From Botryotinia globosa (Eukaryota; Ascomycota; Leotiomycetes; Helotiales; Sclerotiniaceae), in assembly GCA_014898425.1 (NCBI GenBank), contig RCSZ01000017.1, positions 558,001 to 622,000 of the forward strand: 64,000 nt of DNA, in the 5' to 3' direction. The stretch's first letter is position 1, and every line of letters starts with the position of its first letter. Position numbers and translations under genes: made by a program. The notes under the pieces were generated by a model. It worked only from the letters and a program-made list of their open reading frames with translations, ran no database searches and was not told where the DNA came from. Of this stretch, positions 48,790 to 58,999 are shown piece by piece.

Positions 48790-49808
48790 ATGTCTTATTA
48801 CGCAAATTGTCTGAAAGTTTCAGACGAATGCCCTGTCTCGGCGACACCATTTGGATACGCACCATCACTTCCAGCCAACGCTACTTTGTTGGCCATTTTC
48901 TGCATCGTTACGATCGCACAGTTGATACAAGGTTTCAGGTATCAGACATGGGGATTCACAGTTACGTTCATATTGGGGAGTTTGTGCGAAGTATTTGGGT
49001 ATGCTGGGAGAGTAATAATGGCATCTAGTCCCTGGAGTCATGTTGGGTAAGATGTTCATTTGTTAAATCTATTCAGATGAGACTAACAATTATTCAGGCT
49101 CACTCTCCAAAATCTCTTCCTCACAGTTGGGCCCCTATTCTTCCTCAACGGAGTATTCCTCTGCTACACAAACATAATCGAAACCTATAGCGTCACACTC
49201 TCCCGCATCAATCCCGCCACCTACCCTCTCATCTCGACCTCCGTCACACTTCTCCCTTTTATTCTCCTCACCTCCGGATCTCTCCTTCAAAGCACTTCTG
49301 CAGTCGGCTTTACCCCACCCTTCTATCTCTCTACCGGCTCCAACATCGTCATCGCAGGCTTGAGCTTCCAATTGCTTTCTATGATTTGTTTTGGTGTTTT
49401 GCATGCAGATTATAAGATCCAAGTTCGTGCCTATCCCGAACAATTAAATGCGTATGCAGAAGATACGCGCGCCTCGAGACGGTATATGTATTTCTATATT
49501 GCACTTCCGACAACATTTTCGGCAGTCGGCATCAGTGCTATCTACAGAATGGCTGTTTTGGGGCAAGGATGGGGAATGAGCTTTATGAAGAATGAGATTG
49601 GATTTATTTGTTTGGAGGGAATGTAAGTTTGTTGGTCTGATTTTATGGTGTGTGAGGATTGTACTGACTACTTCGTAGAACTGTGGCGATTGCGGGCTAT
49701 GCATTATCAATTGTTCACCCGGGCTACGTGTTCAGACCAACGGAGTATATTAATCATAAGAATGCAGAAATGATTACTGACGATAAATTGGAAGAGGCTT
49801 GGAATTGA
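48790..49808 (+). CDS. RTA1-like seven-transmembrane protein
   Basis: Three exons (48790-49046, 49098-49622, 49679-49808) give 303 residues. The N-terminus has the cysteine-bearing extracellular start of this family, then seven hydrophobic segments. The first is LLAIFCIVTIAQLIQG and the last ITVAIAGYALSIVHPGYVF. The family motif GYAGRVIMA is present in the second-third segment, followed by LTLQNLFLTVGPLFFLNG. The C-terminus is short and charged. RTA1/RSB1 family members are plasma membrane proteins linked to export of lipids or lipophilic toxicants (RSB1 for sphingoid bases, RTA1 for 7-aminocholesterol resistance). Substrate and direction cannot be told from sequence. Confidence 0.92.
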
Positions 49809-50525
49809 AGGTGATGATATCGAAAATGAATCTTCTCTCTAGAGACAGTTAATTGTTGGCTGTACTGCGACTTTGGAGACTCACCGATTGTTATGGCGCT
49901 TATACTATGAAGGTGCGGCCTTTGAAAGACCACAGAGATATTTAAGCAAGTGGAGGATGGCGTTATGGGCCTGTTTTCTTATCGTTGGTTCTATGCCGAA
50001 GTTGATTGTATGAACATGAAGTAGAATTAGGGCAATACTTTACTTATAAAGATTGTTTAACGCTTGCTTAATTGAGCCACTGAGGATATGTGAAGAGGCC
50101 ACTTCAAGTGAGTCGAGACATTTGGGTGCCACTGAAATGACAGATTAAGTTTCAAAGTAGAAGCTGGATTAAATTTATCGTCGCTCGCATCTTTTGAAAA
50201 TGTTAATTGATTATTCCGGAAAGTTATACAAATCTGGGAAACGAAGGATAGATAGATCGTGTTATTTGTGCCAAGATTCGTGATCATTGTAACTATCATT
50301 CTGGTATATTGTATTTGTATAGAATCCGGAACAGATCCATTCACCAATAGGCCTTGAAATTCTTTCGTCGTCGCCTTACCGACCACTCCAGCAACTCAAG
50401 TGGCAAGTGTTGTATTGCGAAGCTCCCACTGTGTGCCTTCCATTATGTTCTATTGCAGACCTAACTTCGAGCGAGGGATTGTCTGCACTAGAATTTTTGT
50501 AAAGATTCCTGCACTTCTCATGGCT
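49809..50525. other. intergenic, no supported gene
   Basis: A minus-strand frame of about 109 codons (50057-50386) has no family resemblance and is probably chance. Confidence 0.45.
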
Positions 50526-51318
50526 CTATAGTAGTTCTAATGCTCTGCTTTTCATCATCTCATCGGGATATCTTTGGGTTACGAGAAACAGACATGTTAC
50601 TAAACCGTCACCTACCCGCTTGAAAGCTTGATTCTCGTTTTTCGGCTCCAGAATCTCGACTTCAAACTCAAGTAGTCCAGCGCATAGAGCTGTTATCTGA
50701 TGCTCATGAACTGTGATCTGTGGGAGACCAAGACGCACGCAGATTTGTTTGATTACCAACGCTGTTGCAATTTGGTAAGGTGATGATAATCGGAAACGTG
50801 AACGACTAGACTTAAAAATGTGAGTAAATGCTCTCGAACATCTATCGATAGCTGCTCCATAGGCCAAAACATCTTCTGAGTATATCGTTGGCTTTGAATT
50901 TGGGCATTGACGATCAACTTCGGTCGGATGATCTCGTTCTCCTGGATATCGATAATTGCAATCTGCGTACCAATTTAAGACACGTCGATTGAGAATGTCA
51001 AAGTAGAGGCGCGCTGGTTTGAGGGAGCCGACTCTACGGGCATGTTTTCGAGGAACAAAGTATCCTCGAGATCCTGCAGTGATCCATGAGGTGCGAAGGG
51101 TAGTTGAGATGGCATGAATAATAAAAAGCCTTGCTGCCTTGTTTCCCCTGCTCTTTCTGGATCCATATTCAAAGGGGCATTAAAGGCTTAGCATCTCATG
51201 GGTATCGATGACATCTCACCAATCATGACGTTGGAACTGTGTAACCCTGGGTGCACGTCATATTTCCTTAATTGCCAGTTTGGAGTTCCTCTCGACAACA
51301 CATTTGTGTCCTAAAAGC
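50526..51318 (-). pseudogene. possible decayed gene, family unknown
   Basis: A frame is open for about 220 codons from about 51187 to a stop at 50526 with no ATG. A second, overlapping frame (51216-51318 joined to 51187-50975 by a GTGAGA...TAAG intron) also reads like protein and ends at a TAA. Beyond that TAA it continues protein-like again. Segments include GTPNWQLRKYDVHPGLHSS and, in the other frame, RVLNWYADCNYRYPGERD. Which frame was real cannot be decided by eye. Both lack a start and a recognisable domain, so I treat this as a relic. Confidence 0.3.
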
Positions 51319-51803
51319 GGGCACTAGATTGTTATAGAAGGAGCATTGAATCTCGAGATACCAGAGAAGGTAATGGAAAAAACAGAAATAGTTACTATGG
51401 TGGATAGAGTACCGGTAGGCCGTTGAAGCATGCGGCGCAGTATTACGCGATGGCAGGGCTGGAAGTGTGATAAGCACAGACCAATATAAAGGGGGTCTAG
51501 TGCATCATGCACCTGTCGAGCCTGTGTTAACCTAAGACCAACCTCGGACCACCGAACACGAATACTAATATTTGATACGAAAAGGGTCACTCAGCATATA
51601 CATAGGCAAGTGTGGTCTATATCAATGGTTACTATTACAAGAAGATATTTGGCGGCATTACATTCTGGTCTCCAATCCTAGGCTTCTCTCGAAAATATCA
51701 TTCATCCAAGACTCGAATCTCAAACCTCAAACCTCAAACCTCAATAGTCGTGATACACTTTCTCGCGTAGTGTTATAGAAAACGAGATACTTAAGGTTTT
51801 TAT
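51319..51803. other. intergenic upstream of the Zn2Cys6 gene
   Basis: A short CTCAAAC repeat at about 51718-51742 is the only feature seen. Confidence 0.45.
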
Positions 51804-53213
51804 ATGGCGCAAACAGGTACTTTCTCATGGATCAGTGAACGACCTCATGTATCACACCCGATCACTCCGAATCAGAAGCCCCACTCAAATTATCGCCCTC
51901 GAAAATCGCATACTAAATCTAGGAACGGCTGCAATAATTGCAGGAAGCGCAGGATAAAGGTGTGTAGTTCCCTGCTATATTGCCTGTATTTTGCCTGATA
52001 GAAGAGATAGTGTGATGAAGCAAAACCAAGCTGTGGACAATGTTCAGACCGACTACTTGGGGCAGTTCAGTGTGAATATCTTGTCCTAAAAAAGCCAGTC
52101 ATGAGAGGCCAGTTACCGTCGGAACAACAGATGTCGACCGGACAGATTTGTAGCCCATCGGTCAGAGATCAAATCATCTCGTACCTGGAAAAGTCAGAAG
52201 TCTCGTGCTCGCACTTCAAAGACCCCATCTACAAGCCAGGTGATGCTTCTGAATTATTGGACCACTTTACTGAAGTCACTACTCCTTGGGTTGGATCTCA
52301 ATCGTTTCAACATATCATCCAACAGCATGGGCTAAGGATTTCTCTAAAAGCCCCTTACTTACTGCATGCCATTCTTGCCTTTTCGGCAAGCCATCTTCAT
52401 TATTTACACCCAAAAGAGAAAAAATATGGCATTGCTTTCACGTTGCATTACTCTAAATCTTTATCGTCCTACTCGTCAGAGCTTCGAACGAGCTTGAATT
52501 CCAGAAATGCAGATGCAATCATCGCATCGTCTTACCTTCACACGATGCTGACCTTTAGAAATATCCAGCCAGATTCCAATATCGACACTGACGGAAGCGG
52601 GCGGCTTACTTGGCTACGTGCTATGCGAGGGGTATCAATATTGTGGGATACGAGCGATATGAATCGTCACCTCCAAGACAGTATTTTGTTAGATATGAAA
52701 CACGATCCCAAGTTCTTAAACGAGAGGCCTTGCAATCATGACAAGCCGAACGACGTAAATCCGTGGGCACTAGAAACATCTAGAGCGCTTCATAGGCTAT
52801 TTGAAGAGGAACGGGATTCAAAACTGTTCAAGGATTCTTATGAGAGGCCCTTGAGGCACTTATGTCAATTGATACGACTCGGAACTGGCCAAGATACGAT
52901 CTGCACGTTCGTGTCATTCGTGGGTGAACTCCCTGATTCCTTTGTGCAGTTACTAGACCAGAAGGATCCCAGAGCTCTGTTGATTTTGTGTTACTGGAGT
53001 GCACTATTGAGCCAAATATACTACTGGTGGGTTATAGACCCTGCAACTGCTGTGTGTAGTAGGCTTTGTGCATACTTGGATAGGATTCACGATGAGAGAA
53101 TACGTAGCCTACTACATTATCCAGCCAATCAATGTGGTTATAAGATGGATAGTGAATCTCTAAACATCGTCGACGCACCTCCACAAATGGACTGCCACAG
53201 CATCAGTTTTTAG
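51804..53213 (+). CDS. Zn2Cys6 fungal transcription factor
   Basis: Two exons (51804-51959 and 52011-53213) give 452 residues. The binuclear zinc cluster is complete across the intron: Cys43, 46, 53, 60, 63 and 73 within SRNGCNNCRKRRIKCDEAK and the following CGQC. The intron falls exactly before the third cysteine, a common place in this family. The rest resembles the helical middle-homology region of the Upc2/Ecm22-like group (LLHAILAFSASHLHYLHP, CYWSALLSQIYYWWV). Target genes are unknown. Its position next to two NmrA-like genes is suggestive of local regulation but proves nothing. Confidence 0.9.
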
Positions 53214-53659
53214 AAATGTGTGTCACCTTCAATGAGGAATTTGTGTTTCCAACATTCCGAATCACTAGGGAACTATCGGAAAAGAGAGGCTTCTGATCTC
53301 TTACATTCTTTTCATGTAACAAATTTGATTGAAGTATTAAGTATTATATCTACATCTCCGAGTCTACCGAAACAAACAATTCATTCCCCAGAGACCCACA
53401 CCTTTCCGAATAATGAAATTTTCCAATTTTCTCCATTGAAATCCTTGTTTTTGTACAAGATACGCTATTGGAAAAAATCGTCGCTATTCAGAATCAGAAA
53501 AAGGAAACTTAAATTTCCCCTCAGAGGATCAATCCCGCGTCGAAGTGCCAGAAATTCAATGCTTTAAAAGAATAGAAGCATTGGAGCAATAGAGATGAAA
53601 GAGATTAGGTGAAGCTATGTAGAACGGCACTTAATATTTCAAGTTCATATGATTCATTC
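53214..53659. other. intergenic 3' to 3' region
   Basis: An A/T-rich spacer between the convergent Zn2Cys6 and NmrA-like genes. The 115-codon frame inside it has no motif. Confidence 0.45.
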
Positions 53660-54662
53660 TCAAAATTTCGTACTTTTACCCAGACTTTCTTTGGTGTGCT
53701 TCTTGAGAAACTCTTTCACGGTAGTAGGAACCACTTCCGAGTAACGACTATTGTCTGTATCACCCAATAATGTCTGGCCGTTAGACATCCAGTATTGGCC
53801 ATACAAGCCAATCCAAGCAAATCCGTTACTTGGATTTTCTTTGAAAACAGAAGTCATATTGTCATGAAGATCTTGGAGTGAGCCAAGTAGCTGGATATTT
53901 GGTTCAACTCCATAGGCTTCCTGGTATAGATGAGCTAGTTCCTTGATGCTCTTTGAGTCTCCTCGATCTGTAAAAGATTATCAGTAAGGCTTTGAACTCA
54001 AAATGATGAAATATATATTTCATGGCCTTACATTTTACAGCCCCAAAGGCTTTTGGATCCATAGAAACTGCGGCTACAAATTTCGCAGTATCTTTCATGG
54101 CAGTCATCTCCAATTTTTCATCACCTGTACCATAATATCGAAACTTGCCCTCCTCAGCATTGACAAAACCCAGCAGATGGCTCCATACGAATTCCATGAA
54201 TGCTCCGTTGAGGATATGAACACCCCTAATATTTTCCGTTTGCTCTTTCTCTTGAAGATATTGATGAATATGTTTCGATGGATCTTTGGCGGGATAATCG
54301 CCGAGTTTAAGAGGCCGATAGTCAAGACTATAATCAGAGGCGATGTAGCGAGGAACATTCTCTGCAATACATGCATCGATAAGAATCTTTTGGCCATCGA
54401 TCATAAGCTTGCTGTCACTGAGATAACAACAGATGCATACAGATGTACCGGCTAGAGCAGCGCGAATGGTTGAGATGTCTGTGGAACTGGCCTCGAAAAG
54501 CCTAACGCGAAGATTCAAGCGTATGTTTTCTTCGACTTTACTAGCTGAGCGGCAAATACCATGGATTATTGCATCTGGGTGGTCCTGGAGGATGAAGTTG
54601 GTGATCAAGCGAGCCATTCTGCCTGTGAAGCCAGCAATCGCTATTAGCGTAGTGGAAGACAT
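53660..54662 (-). CDS. NmrA-like/isoflavone reductase-like NAD(P)-binding protein
   Basis: Two exons (54662-54032 and 53967-53660) give 312 residues. The N-terminal Rossmann motif is GFTGRMA (residues 11-17) after strand TLIAIA. Then come VCICCYLSD, a VPRYIASDYSLDYRPL segment and HILNGAFMEF, the usual order of NmrA/isoflavone reductase proteins. The conserved IPSDF-type motif is IASDY here. These proteins are either NAD(P)H-dependent reductases of small aromatic compounds or redox-sensing regulators without catalysis. Its best guess partner is the similar gene at 55880. Confidence 0.87.
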
Positions 54663-55879
54663 TTTATGAGGAAGAAATTCAGATGCAAGTCTTGAAGATG
54701 GTTTGTTCAGATGTTGTAACTGGATATTGGATTGAGTCTACACATCGAGCTGTAGCCTCCCTTTATATAGGTTTACATATGGTGCTCTAGAAAGAACTCT
54801 AGACATTAACAACAATCTCTCCGTACGAGGAGGATTTATCATACAGGCATGTCAACGAATGAAATGTCAACATGATGGCCATTGCCTTCCGACATCATAA
54901 ACAACATGACGATAGACGTCAGCAAAGCATGACCGACCGACTTCGAATACGTTCCGCATCCGCACTAGCGCGATCTTACAGAGTGTGGCTAGGTAGGTAC
55001 TTGTTGACATCCTCCACACAATACACCACCACATATCCCAGGTACTACAAGAAAGAGCAAGGTGAAGTGATGATAAATCATGTCAACGGTGCCACAGGTG
55101 CGGAGATGGTAATGATATAAGATTTGTGCCAAAGATAACAGTAAAGCAATTGAATGAATACATTCTGCATATGGCTTAGTTTTATCTTTATACATGCGCT
55201 AGTCAAGAACAAAGCGTGTTCGCTTCGTCTTGCTTTGAATCTTTGACGCACTGTGCGCGTGTAGATTATGAGGAAATGGTGGATCTAAGACTCTATTTTA
55301 AAATCTAATTAGTTCTTTTCTTTTTCCTTTTATCTTTCATCAATGGTTTGTTTGCTACCACGCAATGCTACTACTGTATAAACATACTAGATCCAAAGCA
55401 TACTCTTCCCATCTTGGAATAAGGTATAAATGTACGATTGGATGGATTGTGAAAGTGCATAAAACATGAACATTTCTGTTGATCTTTCCATCTGGAATCG
55501 AGAGATAAGATATAAACTTAATTCAAAAGGGTTTAGCGTAGGATCGATCGCAAGAGTTTATCCGGTAGCATGTTGCCATCTCGCGCCTTCGCTCTCTAGT
55601 TACTTGCGAGTTTGGAGATTGGTAATCCTGGGCTCATCAACATGTATTTCATCGCATATGTGGTGATACCCAACCACTACAGTAATTAGCTTTCAAGCTG
55701 CTGGTTGAACTGTTCAAAAGCTTTGCAATTTCTCGATCAATAGTAAGTTAACATTCACATCTTTCTTGATCGAATTCGAAACGGTTTTTATTTTTCTTTG
55801 TGTGCTAGTTTCAATCATCGCGACATTCAAAGATTTCTCCAATTGAAGACATTTATTTTACCGAAGTCCTCACGACAAG
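54663..55879. other. divergent region between the two NmrA-like genes
   Basis: 1.2 kb with both promoters. Short frames have no motif. Confidence 0.5.
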
Positions 55880-56809
55880 ATGTCAAACTTCGTCGCCGTT
55901 GCAGGTGCAGCAGGTAATCTGGGCTCTCAAATTGCCCTTGATCTACGCAGGAGAAATGTAGCTGTCAAAGCTCTTGTACGTCCCGGCACCGCAGCATCCC
56001 GCACCCAAAAATTACAAGACGCTGGTGTCAATATAGTAGAAGTCGACATGAACGATGTTCCAGCTATCCTGAAAGCCGTCTCAGGTGCCACAACAGTCGT
56101 CTCAGCACTTCAGGGCCTCAGAGAAGTTATGCTAGGTGTTCAGGGAAGACTCCTCGAAGCTTCTGTTGCTGCGGATGTACAGCGATTTATTCCATCCGAT
56201 TTTGCATTGGATTTCACAAAGTGCACGCCAGGATCCAACAGAAATCTTGATCTTCGTCGTGAGTTTCACTCCAAGCTTGATGCATCGGGAATTCGCTGGA
56301 CAAGTGTGTTGAATGGTGGCTTCATGGAACTTCTCACAACTGGTCAAATGCCAGTCATCAACGATAAATGGCGCAGAATTTTCTACTTCGGAAGCGTGGA
56401 TCAGAAACTAGATTACACGATGATTCCAGACGTAGCTGCTTACACAGCTGCTGTAGCTGCGGATCCAAACCCAACCCCAAAATTCTTACGTATTGCGGGT
56501 AGCTCGGTCAATGCAAATGATTTGGCTGCTGTTGTCACTAAGGTTCGTGGTGAGGAGTATAAGCCGATGTGGACAGGAAGTATTGGATTTCTTCGGGTGT
56601 TTATTTCGATCCTAAAGTTCGTGATCGGGGGAGAGCAAACGCAGGTATTCCCTCCTTGGCAGGGGATGCAGTATGTGGAAAATATGGTCTCTGGAAAGGG
56701 AAAATTGGATCCCATTGATAATGATAGGTATCCGGATTTAAAATGGACGACTATCGAGAAAGCTTTAGCAGAAGCGGATGCAGAAAAAAAGAAGAGCAAG
56801 TCGCTTTAA
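55880..56809 (+). CDS. NmrA-like/isoflavone reductase-like oxidoreductase
   Basis: Single exon of 309 residues. The Rossmann motif is GAAGNLG (residues 9-15), with an Arg-rich helix after it (LDLRRR) that suggests NADPH preference. Conserved blocks FIPSDFALDFTK, FHSKLDASGIRWTSVLNGGF and FYFGSVDQKLDYT follow the family order. The C-terminus ends in a lysine-rich tail. It is intact and separated from its divergent relative by 1.2 kb. No signal peptide is visible, so it is probably cytosolic. Substrate unknown. Confidence 0.93.
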   Translation: MSNFVAVAGAAGNLGSQIALDLRRRNVAVKALVRPGTAASRTQKLQDAGVNIVEVDMNDVPAILKAVSGATTVVSALQGLREVMLGVQGRLLEASVAADVQRFIPSDFALDFTKCTPGSNRNLDLRREFHSKLDASGIRWTSVLNGGFMELLTTGQMPVINDKWRRIFYFGSVDQKLDYTMIPDVAAYTAAVAADPNPTPKFLRIAGSSVNANDLAAVVTKVRGEEYKPMWTGSIGFLRVFISILKFVIGGEQTQVFPPWQGMQYVENMVSGKGKLDPIDNDRYPDLKWTTIEKALAEADAEKKKSKSL

Positions 56810-57494
56810 AAGAAGATGGCATGAGTGGGGAAACGAGACTGCTTAATGATATTTGCGTGTTCTAGTATCAAGATTTGTGTGTGGCTTGCAACTTTCATGT
56901 AATAGTTCTCCTAACCTAGTAATACAATACAAATTTGCAACTGTACATATTTATCAGAGCTGTGTATCAGATGTCAACCCGACAGGCCAGACTATCTTCT
57001 ATGGTTACAGACTATTATCCTAGACTTAAGAGAAATTTCTGACGCCATTGAAGAAAAATTTCATTGGGAGCGAATTTCCAAGCTGCATGCCTGTTTTGCT
57101 TGTATGCATGGCACATAAAATATCAATTTCTACACGTTTCGTAAAGATGCGAAGTGGTATGCACTCACCAGTACATATCTGCGGTCGGGGAATCGGAAAA
57201 GGCCAATCAATCAAGTTGGAAGATATTATTAGGACCATTCATATCATCAGAAGAGCATGCTAGTGTACTTTACGTCCACGAGCGAAGTTTGGTATCCAAA
57301 GCTTGACTGTTCTATTTGTCATGGAAGAGTTGATGAGGAAACTTGGAAACCGAAGAACTCAAGGCATAGGTTTGGTAGGATATTTGGCTTGGGATGAGCA
57401 TAATCTACAAGTATTACCTCATTCGTGCTGCTATCTTGGCCAAACATTAAGGGTTCTGATTGTTTTCAGTTGCAATCATGAGGTTTCCATTCCA
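56810..57494. other. intergenic, no gene seen
   Basis: About 690 bp between the NmrA-like gene and the aminotransferase pseudogene. Only short frames are visible. Confidence 0.45.
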
Positions 57495-58511
57495 TCACAC
57501 CCGCTTCCAATGTCCTCGCTCGACCCTTAAGCAGAGATCCTTCAGTCTTTGTGCTACCCATTCGAAGTCTGCCATTTCAAGATATATTTGACCACTTATT
57601 CTCGCCCATAAGCCCCCCGAATAACACTTGGTAATGATCATCGTATCATATTCCTTGATGGACGTTTCTTCGATCCACTTAGCAATGTGAAGGGCATCTG
57701 AGTTCCCGGTTTCGGATCGGTACATGTAATACAGCGCATCCACGAGGAACATAAAGCCACCTACTCAGGGTCAATTATAGGTAAATGATACTTTGCTGGA
57801 TTTTGAGTCATACTTGTGGCAATTACTGACGAAAAAGTCTGGTCCAACCTGTCCTAAGTGCGAGAGATCAATGTGCCCGATTCCATGTGCACCATCGATG
57901 AGACTTAATACACCTAGATCTTTACATACTTTCACCATCACTTCCCAGGGAAATGTTACGCCTGGTAAAGTTACCACTGTATCAAAAATGGCTGCCTTGA
58001 TATTTCTCCCATTGCCGCGCAATTGTTCAACAGCACCTCAGAATTTGGAGATAATATCCTCATCTTCGATGGGATAATCAAGTTCGACACGAAACATTTC
58101 CAACCCAATATGCGACGTCTCACAGATAGATTAAAGGGTCTTCTCACATGCCCCATAGATAGTGCTGAAATAAACAACTACACCACCCGTCTCGTACATG
58201 AGATTTCTCAAAACAGTATTGATGCCCGTAGTAGCGTTTGGCACGACCACGACTTCGTCCGCTTCCACTCCAAGAGGCGCAATGGTGCGGCGAGACTCGC
58301 CTATAAGTTCAGGATAGGTGTATCGCAAAAATGTGTCTGGGTATGATTCTATCTCGTCTTGCAACATGCGCTGATGGTCGCGCACACGCTTTGGAAATGC
58401 TCCAAATGAGCCATGGTTTAGTGGGTGATATTGTTTGTTGAAGCTAAAGTGCTTCTCTCGTGTTTTTCTCCCGAATCCTTCTGTTGCACTCATTTTTGCA
58501 ATTGGATGCAT
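57495..58511 (-). pseudogene. isopenicillin-N-epimerase-like class V aminotransferase pseudogene
   Basis: Read from 58511 the frame gives a clear PLP-dependent class V N-terminus: HPLNHGSFGAFPKRVRDHQ, then VVVVPNATTGINTVLRN. TAA (58131-58133) and TGA (58038-58040) interrupt the same frame; around them the homology continues (LDYPIEDEDIISKF, IFDTVVTLPGVTFPWE, IDGAHGIGHIDLSHLG, DFFVSNCHK). An intron at about 57761-57813 is intact. After WLYVPRGCAVLHVPIRN the sequence jumps near 57700, in another frame, to the C-terminal block KWIEETSIKEYDT and RISGQIYLEMADFEWV. Roughly 100 middle codons appear to be deleted. The gene cannot make a full enzyme. The family includes fungal homologues of bacterial isopenicillin N epimerase with diverse roles. 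Confidence 0.85.
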
Positions 58512-58999
58512 TTTAATCACTATTTAATTGATCCAGAAGGCAGATGCAAACTATATGTAGGTCTCGGTAATGGTGATTGGTTGTTCCGCCATCCGTTTAT
58601 ATGAGACGTCCAGGATAATGAGTTGAATGCTTATTGGTTCTGCAGGCGCCTCGCATATAATGGAGGTTTCCAAATTAATTATTATTGGGTATTGTTTCTG
58701 CAGGAGGTAGCCTTCTTTCTCAATCTGGATTAAGATACCGGTATAATTGCATAACTACCGAGGCGATTTCTAAAAGATATATATCATGGCCCCCAAATTA
58801 AAGCCTCGCCATCTGGTCGTCGCATAGATAGTCCGAACCGAATCAGACCATATTGCAACCCTATGAAACCGATGTAACTGTAAGATAATGTACCTTGTTA
58901 TACGTGAAGAGATAATGGTTTCAATGGAATCGATCTGCATCACTTGAAATCTTTTCTTTCTTGACATGATCCAAAGGACGAGTCAAACGGGATTTCGAT
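58512..58999. other. intergenic between two pseudogenes
   Basis: About 490 bp with no coding signal. Confidence 0.5.

Noticed and set aside
53220..53567. 115-codon frame after the Zn2Cys6 stop
   Set aside because: No motif, different frame from the regulator and no splice link; probably 3' flank.
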